NCBI GenBank assembly: GCA_905250115.1
Contig: CAJNOI010000084.1
Location: forward strand, 110,870 to 174,869
Direction of reading: 5' to 3'
Origin: Adineta steineri
Taxonomy: Eukaryota > Rotifera > Eurotatoria > Adinetida > Adinetidae
DNA: 64,000 bases
Shown here: positions 23,401-33,786 of the stretch, one piece after another
Numbering within the stretch: position 1 is the first letter of the stretch
How the letters are laid out: every line of letters begins with the position of its first letter
Notes under the pieces: model-generated
The model's input: the letters and a program-made list of their open reading frames with translations, nothing else
Told to the model about the DNA's origin: nothing
Database searches by the model: none
Translations under genes and position numbers: made by a program

Positions 23401-25450
23401 TGTTTATGCTCGTGATCAACGTTTAAAAGAAATTCAAATGTGGGCAATTATTGTAGAATATCTTATTTATTTTATATTTGCAATATTAGTTTTTATAATA
23501 ACTTATTCAAATCGTGAACAACATAGTTTTTTTCAAGTTAATCATTTACGAGCTTATCTTTTAAATCAAAGACAAACGACTGTTGATTATACTAAAGTTT
23601 GTTCTTTTTCTACAATTCTTTTATTTATGTATTGAAATGAATTTTGTTTTTCTAGATCAATACAATCGATGAATATTGGTATTGGTTAGAAAATAGTTTT
23701 GTTTCAAATATTCGTGCACAACAATGGTATAATGGAGATATTCCACAATATTTAAATGGATTTCTAAATGATAAATCTAGTCGACTCATTGGTTGGGCAA
23801 CAATGAGACAATTACGTGTTAAATCAGAATTATGTCCCGATCAACGTGTTATTTCAATATGTGAAGATAGTTATAGTTTTTTTAATGAAGAAACACAATT
23901 ATTTCAACCAGGATGGACAAATGAAACAATAGAAGATGAAGTGTATAGTTCATCGATTCTAAAAGCATTTAACTATTCTAAGAGTGATGAATTAGATACA
24001 TATACATATGTAGGTGAATTTGGAACATATAAAGGTGGTGGTTATGTATATGAATTTCGTGGTAGTTTATCTGATATGAAAACAAATTTATCTAAACTTC
24101 ATCAATTAGATTGGATCGATGAGAAAACAAGAGCTGTTTTTATTCAACTAACATTATATAATCCAAGTGTTGAATTATTAACTGCCGTTACTTTACTTGC
24201 TGAATTTTTACCAACAAGTGGTATTTATACAACAGCTCGTTTCGAACCAATTAATTTCTACAGTAAGTCATTCTTTATTTTTTATTTCTATAGATAAGTA
24301 AATTTTTGTTTTTTTTTAAATTTAGCATTTACATCAATATTGCAATTAGTTTGTACAATTATTTATGTATTTTTTATAATTTATTTTATGATCATTGAAA
24401 TTCAGTTATTATTTGAATTAAGACTGAAATATTTTCATCAGTTTTGGTCATTAATTCAATTAGGTATCATTGGTTGTTCATTGGGAAGTATTGGAGTTTA
24501 TTTTTGGCGTTTTCGAGAAACAAATCGTGTAAGTCAATTATTTGAACAAACAAATGGTTATATTTATATTAATTTACAACTTGCAGTTTATGTTAATGAT
24601 ATTTTAACATTTCTTCTTGGTTATTGTTGTTTTTTTAGTATAATTAAATGTCTTCATTTACTTCGTTTTAATCAACAAATATCTTTATTTGCTGAAACAT
24701 TAAAATATTGTGCAAAAGAACTGATTTCATTTTCACTAATGTTTGCAATTGTATTTATAGCGTTTCTTTGTTTATTTTATTTATTATTTGTATCAAAGCT
24801 TTCGTCGTGTTCAAGTTTATTATCAACTGCTCAAATGCTTTTTGAAATGACATTAATGAAATTTGATGCATCACAAATATCTGGAGCTGATGCATTTCTT
24901 GGTCCATTCTGTTTTACTTTATTTATGCTTCTAGTTGTTTTTATTTGTTTAAGTATGTTTCTTTCAATAATTAATGATAGTTTTCGTCATGCGAAAGACA
25001 ATCAAAAAGACGATCAAATTATGTTATCATTTATGCTAAAGAAATTTTTACGGTGGACAGGTATGTAAATTTACATGATTTATTCAGGTCAATTGAGATC
25101 TCATTGGTATCTTGAGGATGTGGGTGTGGGTGGATGTGAATATGATAAAAGAGAAGACTTCTACACCCACTTAAGATTTGTGTATCTCAGTAGAACATAG
25201 TTTTCTATTAATATTTTAGGTCTGAAAAGATTAAACCAAGAAGAAATTCAAGAAGAACGAGATTGTCGAATGCGTTCACAATATTTTGATCCAATTGAAA
25301 ATTTTCCTGATAGAATTGATCAATTACTAGAAGCGCTCAATAAAGTATGTGAATACCTATGGTTCTTTTACTTGAAATTATTTTCTGTTTTTTTAGATTT
25401 ATATTGATCAAAAAATCGAATCATCAAGACTGGATAAAGCTGGACTGTAA
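11423..25450 (+). CDS. giant NHL-mucin-REJ-GPS-PLAT polycystin-1-type channel protein
   Basis: Very large membrane protein, over 3,000 residues from about 30 exons. A signal peptide (MILFNMFNIWLLWLF) is followed by four ~295-residue NHL beta-propeller exons and one 359-codon Ser/Thr mucin exon. A REJ region follows (about 17360-19480; GSCSINPLNGTITT, WYDVDGIRDYSLYG, VQLPAGD). Next comes a GAIN-like region ending in a GPS with ECLSTHLTTFAGG, where cleavage is expected at HL/T, then the first TM. The PLAT domain is at about 21750-22310 (YYYQILVFTGQR, IRIWHDNSGEG). More TM segments, an extracellular TOP-like domain (SELCPDQRVI) and the polycystin six-TM channel lie at about 23640-25070. The last exons are hydrophilic and end GL-stop. 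Splice phases checked from the leader to the REJ start are compatible, and the later REJ, GPS, PLAT and channel exons follow in family order, which argues for one gene. By family it should be a mechano- or chemosensory receptor-channel, perhaps paired with a PKD2 subunit. I know of no PKD1 relative with NHL repeats. Confidence 0.85.
11631..12506 (+). repeat. NHL block 1 (one symmetric exon)
   Basis: 876-bp exon, 292 codons, phase 1 at both ends, within the polycystin-type gene. It encodes about five NHL units with the recurrent pattern G-(L/I)-F-V-D-x-N-x-x-L-Y-V-A-D-x-x-N-x-R-(I/V)-Q. It begins with a YNLPKFC/W motif and ends in RIQKFFL. Small linker exons follow at 12567-12596 and 12656-12739, also phase 1-1, coding Thr/Ser-rich spacer. 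Confidence 0.9.
13064..13951 (+). repeat. NHL block 2 (one symmetric exon)
   Basis: 888-bp exon, 296 codons, phase 1-1. It opens with SLSYNLPKF, closely matching block 1, and contains GIFVDTNLNLYIADYTNNRI and GVVLDADGYLFITD. Clearly a paralogous copy of block 1. Confidence 0.9.
14213..15100 (+). repeat. NHL block 3 (one symmetric exon)
   Basis: 888-bp exon, 296 codons, phase 1-1. It opens with ATVNQPNLCPSTTW and carries GIFVDTKINLYVADSLNNRI and a GFRCLFGC cysteine motif near the end, equivalent to GYRC in blocks 1 and 2. Confidence 0.9.
15154..16038 (+). repeat. NHL block 4 (one symmetric exon)
   Basis: 885-bp exon, 295 codons, phase 1-1, separated from block 3 by a 53-bp intron. It opens with ISYNQPTFC, closest to block 3, and carries GIYVDSNLNLYIADSANNRI. 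The short intron and matching start suggest blocks 3 and 4 are the youngest duplicates. Confidence 0.9.
16228..17304 (+). repeat. Ser/Thr mucin-like stalk exon
   Basis: 1077-bp phase 1-1 exon coding about 359 residues, nearly all Thr and Ser (ACN and AGY codons), with rare Lys and Arg. This is expected to be a densely O-glycosylated rigid stalk between the NHL head and the REJ module. Its codons are well mixed. The antisense strand is stop-free for over 1 kb, but that is a by-product of the composition. Confidence 0.9.
20055..20107. repeat. TGTGGG fold-back element, copy 1
   Basis: About 53 bp within an intron of the polycystin gene. The left arm CTGTGGGTGT and right arm ACACCCATACCCACACCC are imperfect inverted repeats of TGTGGG-type units around a 30-bp AT-rich loop. 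It is preceded by CTTGAGG, as in copy 2. Confidence 0.7.
25111..25174. repeat. TGTGGG fold-back element, copy 2
   Basis: In the penultimate intron of the polycystin gene. The left arm is CTTGAGGATGTGGGTGTGGG and the right arm CTACACCCACTTAAG, with about 30 bp between them. It contains two perfect TGTGGG units. Confidence 0.7.
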
Positions 25451-27981
25451 ATATTATGTTTGAAAAATGATGAATATTCATATAATGAACTCTAAATATA
25501 TTTTTAATCCTTTTTTTCGAAATAAATCTTTGAAATTGATTATATATTTGATATCTGTGAAATAGAATTCCACGGTTTTTACAGTGGGTGCGGGTAGGTG
25601 TCGGCATTATATCCATCACATACCAACACCCACACCCTTCTAGAGTAAAATATCATAGTTGATCAAAAGATGACTTTATCTTTCGAGAACAAATAATGCG
25701 AATGCTATATCGCGTATACTTAATAGCTATATTATTCTGTATATTTTCATGATTTACTTTATTTAGGTAAGAACTTTTATAAGCAATAACATAAAATTTG
25801 TGCTGTTATTAATATAGATTATATGCGGTCTATCTCTACTGATCATATTTCTTTATCCTGGCGAAGTGGCAATATATTCTGATATTTTCTGTAATTACTG
25901 GTTCAGTCTAACCTTCGGGTTATACTTAGCTTCTCTTCAATTAAATGTATTTTCTATCAGCTAAATGTTATTTTTACACAAGTCATAGGTTCTATTGAAC
26001 TACACATAAATAAAAACGTCGAATGCTACAGAAGAATATATGAAGGAAAAATAACGCATTGTTTTTACAATCTTTATTGATCGATTGTTCATTGGTTTAA
26101 TCTATCTGATAATACTTTTTCTTCCACTAACTAATGTTAACGTCGCTTTGACAATACCCAAATAACAAACATTAGAGAATAGTATATCATATCAATATTA
26201 CTCCTTCAATCTTTCAAACAAAATACTATTTAATTAATTATATTTCAGTTTTAATACTGTTCTTTCACATTGTAAAGAGTCAAAAACATGTCTTGTACTG
26301 AAGTTGTAATGACTATTTTTAACTTAATAAGTAAGAAACATCTAAGGAAGATTTGTTCATTTTTCTGCTTAATAAAGATGATTTCTTGTTATATTAGAAT
26401 TTATATGTTAGAATTATAAACAACACATGTTTTTCTCTTTGATATATACGAGCTTATATGAGATGAATGTTCATGTATTGTACATATCTAAAATACATTA
26501 ATTCTTTTTGATTATTGTCATATTTCATTTGATTATTATAAATGCATATATATACATATATATTTATATAAGTACATTTATTCAATAATTAAGATAAATA
26601 TCGTCTGTCAAAAACTATCGGATTACATATCTAGATAGCCATAATCAAAATCCAACTATACTATTGTTCTATAAATATTTTTATATTCTATTTTCTGTAT
26701 TTTTTCTTTTTCTTTTTATGAATTTAATAATGAATGTGACATATTTAATACACATTAACACTTGGCTTAGGAATTATGATAAACATTTACATATCTTTTT
26801 CTCGTTCATAGTTTGTTTTTCCATAAGCTATAGTATCGTGATGTGTACTATCTATAAGAGAACGACATAAAATAGAAGTAGACGTCATGCATTATTACAT
26901 ACTTCAGATCCTATGACGTCAAAGAAATGTTTACAATAAATATAATCTTTCCAAAGGAATATAATCATATATCTCAAACAGTTTTTCTAATGATAGATCA
27001 GATTCAAAATTCTACGAAAGATTAACATTCAATTTTTAATAATGATACTTACTCTTGATAGACACAAATAATTATATGCAATGACAAAAATCACATTCGA
27101 AACAAGAAGACCATAAAATTAATTCATCACATAATAACAAACGGTAAAGAAAATTTAAATTCGCTTGCAGTGATTCGGTCTGAAACAACCACACACCATT
27201 AAATAAACACTCTAAATCTATATTTTCATTATATCAACAAAATTTTCTGTGAAATAATATGATGTACTCATCAATCTTATTAGAAAAATAATTCTTCTAT
27301 ACAATATTCGTTTTCCTAGCTAACAAAAGAGACAAAATGATCTACATAAGATTATATTTGACATTTTTACTGATTGTAAACGAATAAATAATGTCATAAA
27401 ATATTTCTATCATCAAACTCTTATTATTTAATTACATCACAACATGTCCTAAAGGAAACAAAAAAAAGACTTTTGTTCATGTTAAAGTATACACAATTCA
27501 AATTCTCCATCAGTTTTAGTCTACTCAAAACTTGAATGACGATTTTTAATTATAGCATAAAATTTGCGTCATTAAATCTCTATTATTTCATGATAATTTA
27601 TTGATATAATCAGAATAATCTAACATATGTTTGTCAATTATTTCCTCTTGTTTGATTACTAGAAAAAACTATATTGACAAATGTCCATCGAGAAATGAGA
27701 ATAAACATACAAAACTCTAGAATTAATAGTTGTTTTTATTTTACAAAAGATTTTATTTTAATGATGATGATGATGATCATAATATCAGCAGTTTTGAGTA
27801 TCTGTTGATACTAACAAACTAGTTAAATACTTGAGACTAGTTCCGAGTGTTCGTTTGACATCCGCTCTTCTTCTTTTTATCCTTTTCAGAAAAAAAGGAT
27901 GCAATGTTTTCTTTTCTTTCATGCGAGATCTCCATATATATATATATATATAAATTCCAGTATATACTTTGAATTTATATA
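25451..27981. other. intergenic, no gene seen
   Basis: AT-rich non-coding DNA between the polycystin and GPCR genes. It holds TGTGGG element copy 3, a CRE-type palindrome TGACGTCA at 26914-26921 with a half-matching AGACGTCAT 26 bp upstream, and a (TA)n run at 27934-27952 about 30 bp before the GPCR start codon. Short open frames here have no family features. Confidence 0.7.
25582..25640. repeat. TGTGGG fold-back element, copy 3
   Basis: Starts about 130 bp past the polycystin stop codon. The left arm is AGTGGGTGCGGGTAGGTGT and the right arm AACACCCACACCCTTC. The right end matches that of copy 1 (CACACCCTTC). Confidence 0.7.
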
Positions 27982-29457
27982 ATGAATACATCATGCAATG
28001 CAAACGCTGATTCGACTGTAATTTTATCATTCTTTATTATTGGTTGTATATTAACAATCATTGGTACTGTACTTAATCTTTGTTCATGTTTACTTTTTTG
28101 TCGTTCAAAATCTCTTGTTAATATGCCCTATTCTGTATTTATTATTGCTTTATCAATAGCTGATATTGTTAAATTAACAGCAGAATATTCTGTACATATA
28201 TTATTTTTTTATATTCAACATCCATATTTTGTTTGTTCAATATCATGGTTTTTAACAATGACCAGTGAAAATACATCTTATGCTTTTCTTTGTGCTTTAG
28301 GTAAATATAGAATTTTCGATTTTTTAAATATTTCCGATGTATATACATATAATGAGTTTTTTGAAGATGTTCGAGAATTGTAAAAAAAAAAGTAGTTCTT
28401 TTGTTTCGAATGTTTTCTCTTACAAGATTATTATCGTATGATAATTACGGTAGCGGATCTAGGATTTTGAGAGGGAGAAGCGATACCTGAGTAGGGCGGG
28501 GGGTGGTTTCGGTTAAAAACTATTTTCGAGTCCAGTTGATGTAGTGTAAATCTATTTTTGCTGTAAAAAATCTGAACGAGGAGGGGAGGGCGACCGTCTC
28601 AATCGCCCACCCCTAAATCCGCCACTAGATAATTTCATCACTACTTTTCAGTTTTCATAATGTTTTGCATTTGTAATTAGTAAAATCTTGTTCGTATATT
28701 TTTAGGCATCGAACGTAATTTGAAAGTATGGTCAACAGATCGTCGATCATTAATTACAAAACGAGACGCAACTATTATAACTATCTTTATTATTATATTC
28801 GTAATTATATATAATCATCCATTTCTTTTCTTGCCATACGATGTGTCTTATTGTTTTTTTAAATTATTTAACAAGACAATATTATTTTCATGTGATAATG
28901 CATATTATAATGCATATGGTTATACATTTTCATTAACAAATTTATTATTTATTGAAAATATTGGTTTAAATAATTTAATTTTACCATTAATTATTATATC
29001 AACAAATATAATATTAATATTCGGTTTACAACGTCGTTCACAACAACGTCGACATCGTTTAGGTACATATAAAAATGATGATTGGAAAGAACGAAGTGTT
29101 ATACTTTATATGTTACTTTCAAGTATAGCATTTATTTTACTAACATCACCTATTGGTATATTAGGTGCTTGGTCTGCTATACATTCACAAAGAATTCCAA
29201 CAAATAATTTAGCATTAATATTAGATTTGTTAGAAATTATTCATCATTGTTCACATTTTCCTATTCTATTAATGACAAGTTCAGTAATTCGTAAAAAAAC
29301 ATTTGAAATTATATTTCATCCTCGTACAAAACGACAAAATTCTATTCTTTCAAGAAATTCTATAAGACAACGTATTGCATCACAATCATCATCTACACGA
29401 GGAAGTAATCGCCCACAATTTCGTTCACCATTAAAAAGCATTTCTTCAAATTCTTAA
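27982..29457 (+). CDS. orphan rhodopsin-class GPCR
   Basis: Seven-transmembrane receptor in two exons (27982-28301 and 28706-29457), joined in phase 1. The N terminus is short and likely glycosylated (NTSC). TM1 has GTVLNLCSCLLF and TM2 IALSIADIVKL, matching the class A N and LxxxD positions. The TM3 end reads IERN where DRY is usual. The TM6 region has LLTSPIGILGAW. TM7 (IIHHCSHFPILLMTSSVIRKK) lacks a clear NPxxY. The cytoplasmic tail is basic and Ser-rich. Divergent FMRFamide- or neuropeptide-type receptors of protostomes look like this, but the ligand cannot be read from the sequence. The single intron holds a hAT MITE at 28448-28627. Confidence 0.8.
28448..28627 (-). mobile_element. hAT-type MITE, family A copy 2
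   Basis: A 180-bp element in the GPCR intron, in reverse orientation to the copy at 1544. Its ends are CGGTAGCGGATCTAGG and CCTAAATCCGCCACTA. The flanks GATAATTA and GATAATTT form an 8-bp target duplication with one mismatch. It is slightly longer and more diverged than copy 1, and non-coding. Confidence 0.85.
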
Positions 29458-29520
29458 GAAAATCAATATTTGCTAATATCTTATCATGCTATTGATTTTT
29501 GTAAAATAAAACAAATATAT

Positions 29521-29541
29521 TCTTTCTTTCTTTCTTTCTTT
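29521..29541 (+). repeat. (TTTC)n microsatellite
   Basis: About five TTTC units between the convergent 3' ends of the GPCR gene and the EMI-like gene. Confidence 0.8.
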
Positions 29542-29568
29542 TTATTTTATTTTATTTCATTTCATCAT

Positions 29569-30364
29569 TTATTTTCCGACACCTCCGAATAATAAACCAA
29601 GACCGTGTAAAAATTGAATCAATTCTTGATTTTCAACTAATTCAGCAGTTGAATGACAATTACCAGCAACCTAAGCATATATATATATATATCATTATTA
29701 TCAATATAAGATTTGGCTCTTTACAAAACTTACATTCATATAACCGGAACAACATTTGATTTCCTCAGATTTACATGCAGAAAAATGAGGAACTTGAAAT
29801 GTTTGAATGTATGTGTATATTTCGACTCTAAATAATCAGAAAAATATTCTGTTAAATCTAGATCAAATTATTTGAAACAAACCTAGATTGCATGACATGG
29901 TGGGGACATTTCATCGTTCCCATAAAACCACAATCAACATAACCAACCTAAATTAGAACTTATTATCAAATATTGTTTTAGTCAATTTTACATACTATGA
30001 CTTTTGTCATAACAACTTTTGTACCATGTTCAACTTTTGTTCCAGTTACTGATTGTATTGGTTGTTCATTAATACAACACCAATGTCTAATAGAGAAAAA
30101 AAAGAAGACTATTTCCTATAGAACAAATTGAAATATTTACGTAGCTTCACCAGCAGCACGACCTTGATTACGATTTAATGATAATCGAACTGATTCAGGT
30201 AAATCAGAGCTTTTAACTTCAGCTAAAAAATGACGGATTTTATCATTTAACTAAATAAAAAAAATAAGATAAAAATTTAAAAAAATCTTGAAACTGACTT
30301 CGAGTTGAACAGCATTAGTTGCCACTAAGGCAAAAAAACAGAAGCAAACGATTGATTTCAACAT
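29569..30364 (-). CDS. small secreted Cys-rich protein, EMI-domain-like
   Basis: Assembled by hand from six short exons; about 175 aa. Exon 1 (30364-30299) is a signal peptide (MLKSIVCFCFFALVATNA). Exon 2 is helical and charged (LNDKIRHFLAEVKSS). Exons 3-5 carry the order WCC, a VxGTKV segment, DCG, KCP, then SRVEIYTYIQTF and a closing IKCCSGYMN. Exon 6 gives VAGNC and a hydrophobic tail ending GGVGK. The order WC...C...C...YxxxY...CCxGY...C resembles an EMI domain as in multimerin and emilin proteins, here without downstream EGF or coiled coil. All junctions keep frame, with donors GTCAGT, GTAAAT, GTATGT, GTTTGT and GTAAGT. It is convergent with the GPCR gene. The EMI call is by eye and tentative; the gene itself is well supported. 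Confidence 0.65.
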
Positions 30365-31093
30365 GGTATTACTTCGGGAAAGAATGAAGATATGGCTTTG
30401 TTTTTTACTTTTATATAAATATTCTCACACCTATGTTTTTCTTCTAATATTATCATTTGAAAACATCTGTTTCATATTCTCATCGATTATTTTTCAAATA
30501 GATTTTATTATTATTATCAGTGGAACCATATTCATATTATCGATTGTATAATTTGTAAAAAATATTCAATACAAAAATTTCATATCTTATAATAATAAAA
30601 AGAACTAAATTGCAAAAAAAGAAAAACAGAACATTAGTGAACTGAAGTGCTCGATAAACATATTGAATTGTTTTACTTAAATCTATTTATATTTAATACA
30701 ACTAACCACTATTATTCGACCTATATTTAAGATTTTGCGTTATAATAGACAGAAAAATAAATATGTCTTATCACGTGTATGATAAAACAGAACTAATATT
30801 TACAGTAAAACATCGATCGAATGAAGAATATTTGTTGGGAGAGAAACATGATTATTCTTAAGTAACATGATAAAAAATTTTAATGTGCAGTTGAATTGGA
30901 ATGGTTTTTGAATAAATTTTCAAATGATATATTTTACTGTTTTGTATAAAATAAGAAATATTTGCTAATTAAGCATACTCATTGTTTTAATATTTCATTT
31001 GGTAACTGTTTATGAAATTAGTATGACATTTTAACTTGTAAGCATAGAACTACACACGAGAAAATCACTCTGTATTGAATTATAATTTATAAA

Positions 31094-31240
31094 CAGGGGC
31101 GCGTGGGGTGTCACGCCCCCCTGTTTTGGAAAATATTTGTTTTTTTGACCAATAAAATCAAAAACAAGGGTTTTTTTGGTGTTATATTTAAGCAAAAAGG
31201 GTGTTGCGCCCCCTGCCTTGGAGACCTCGCTACGCCCCTG
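31094..31240. mobile_element. hAT-type MITE, family B
   Basis: A 147-bp GC-richer element with ends CAGGGGCG and CGCCCCTG and internal C/G runs. It is flanked by a perfect 8-bp duplication, TTTATAAA, at 31086-31093 and 31241-31248. CAGGG-type ends with an 8-bp duplication indicate the hAT superfamily. It is non-coding. Confidence 0.85.
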
Positions 31241-33321
31241 TTTATAAATAACGAAAACAAATTTATTTGAATGTAGATCTATAATTTTTCTATATATAAA
31301 TATATACATCATATGATCATCATAAAAAAATATATACTTTATACAAGAATCTCTTTACTATAAGTAACTATCTAAGTTAAACGTACTTCTTATCAAGATA
31401 TCAAAAGTAGTTCATTCAGTAAAAAACTATTGTGTGTCTTTTAAAGATCGTTTGATTACCACTCGTATGACGAGACTTTTTTTAATCAGTATTCTATTCA
31501 ATTTTCTTTCCCATTGAGATCAATGACACATAAAAATAAACAATAAATTTAGTTGAAATCATGAAATAAATAATGACTCGTCTATTTATAATTATACAAA
31601 AGTCGAACAATTTATATAGTTATTATTCTTCTTTTTATCTTTTGTTTCATTGTTGTTCATCGTTAGTTAACTTCTTCTTTGTCTCGAAAGTATTAAAGTG
31701 AAGAATCATGCTGCTGTTACTGCTTCTATTGCTATCGCTTCTAACGATACACATATCGTTTGATCTATACGATATATACCGCCAATAAAACTGACTGATT
31801 CTCTAAGTAGTTCACCGCTTTACTGCTCTTCAAGTAGTATAGCTGTAATAGAAAAGAGAAAAAAAAGAAAAGAATCTTTTCATTGAAACTAGATACCATT
31901 TATTTGAAAGTAAAATCTTCTATCGGATTCACATTATGATGAAGATCAGACTATACATCTTGACATATCAGAGTGCCCTTTTTGCTTTTCAATCCAAGTA
32001 TTTGTTTTCATTATATGAACATCATATTCATCTACTCATATTTGTATATAGAATAGTACTTCTAGTTAATCAATAAAAAAGAGAAATGTAAACGAAAAAT
32101 TTTTATTTTAAGATTAATATTATTCATATATCATATGAACATAAAAAAGTTTTCTCATGTAAAAATATTTCTTGTTGATTTATACAAATGGTAGAACACA
32201 GAAAAAAAAAGTGAAGTGTAGAAAGTGAAAGTTTATGTTAAGGATTGAGAATTGGAGGAGTATTAAGAGATGAAGTGGTTAAAATGTCGAGAAAATATAT
32301 CAATAAAAGAAGAAATGTCAAGAGTGTGAAAACAAATAAGTCAACTCGTTGAATATCTAACGTCTTTATATCATAGAAAATCTCGTATAAAAAAAGGTCG
32401 TATAATCCGGACAAATATTATAAACAATGTACAAGTTTTAACATCGATAGAATTAACTCAATCTGCACTGATACAAACTTTCCCTGTGCATATGCGTACA
32501 TTGTAGTTTTCAGCTCGGAGCATCAAGTATTAATTAAACATTCTTAGCCACTTCTGCCATCTTAGAAAAAATTTGTCTCAAGGTTACACTTATTCCTCTT
32601 GTTTTCTAACGATTGTCTCAGGTTAGTTGTTTTAGAATACCTCTGGCTATCATTAAAGGACAAAACTGAAATCATCAAATAGAAACACGAATAAACGATA
32701 TTAATCTATACATAATTTTCGAATAAATCATTTTGAAATCTTACAATAAAATTCTGAAGAATATTATTTTTTCTTTACTCCATCAACATTTTAAACTAAA
32801 CTGTCTCTTCCGTTTTTTATTCCTCTTCGATATTTATATTATTGCAAGAAGAAAAAAAAGTAAAATAGTAAGGAAATCCGAGTAGTACATTTCTATAGAA
32901 ACAAACAGAATGACAAAAATATATCCTACAGCAATTCTTTTTTCAATGAACATTATTTTATTATTAATTTTCCTTTCTTTTTTTTTATTTGAATTATAGA
33001 ATAATTCTATATTAGATATTCTTACTTTCCCTCGTACAATAATATTTCTCTTTCATTCTCTGCAGGGATGTATATATTTAAATTGATTTTCGAATTCATC
33101 TGTTAGAATGTCTACTATGAGAATCTATGTACATCATTTTTATTTTACGATTCAACTCAAGTATTCTTCACATCAGTCTCAGTAATAATCAATTGATGAG
33201 AAGATTAATTGTCACCAATGTGTAAAAAAATCTCTGTTACTGTTGATTTACAATCTTTGATAAGCATTAAAGATTTTTTCTTGCCCTTTCCTTCTCCTCC
33301 TTCTTCTTTTTCTAACATGAA

Positions 33322-33357
33322 CCAATAGAAATTGATTTACATGTCAGCCAATAGAAA
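33322..33357 (+). promoter_or_regulatory. paired CCAATAGAAA boxes
   Basis: Two identical 10-mers, CCAATAGAAA, at 33322 and 33348, 26 bp apart, lie about 300 bp upstream of the likely 5' UTR donor of the first Nkx2-1-type gene. CCAAT-box character is known biology; the role here is inferred. Confidence 0.45.
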
Positions 33358-33786
33358 ATAAACGAATGTAAAAGAGAGAAAAATACTGCAAGCAAAAAAG
33401 AAGGAGAGAGAGAAAGGAAATAAGTATTCTCAATACGTAGACAAGAGGTCTCTTTTGTCTTCGTTTGTGTATGTGAAAAAAGAAAAACGTAGAGAAGAAA
33501 AAAAGAGTGAGAACGAATAAGTAGCACATATACACACGCACATATTTGCCCGTGTCGTGAGTGGAGTCGAACCTCTTCAATCGATCTCGAAAGCCTTCTG
33601 AGAGCCTTCTCAGAGCATCTCTCATCCCGCACGCCTTCGTTCGAACACGGTAAGTGGCCAATTCTTCTTTCTCTCTTTTCTTCTCGCATTTCATTTCTTT
33701 CTTCATCGTCATCATTTATTTTCAATAATATTCATACAATAAATCATCCGAAAAATCTTAACCATGTTTCAGGATAATTCAAAAAC

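Larger units (their letters stand above)
30365..33540. other. gene-poor upstream region of the Nkx2-1 pair
   Basis: AT-rich non-coding DNA of about 3.2 kb. It holds a hAT MITE (31094-31240), a small palindrome AACGATACACATATCGTT near 31742, and at its right end two CCAATAGAAA boxes (33322 and 33348). No coding region with family features is visible on either strand. Confidence 0.7.

Noticed and set aside
33312..33725. Two overlapping minus-strand open frames (137 and 123 codons)
   Set aside because: They lie in purine-rich promoter/5' UTR sequence of Nkx2-1 paralogue A, are low-complexity Arg/Glu-rich and show no domain.
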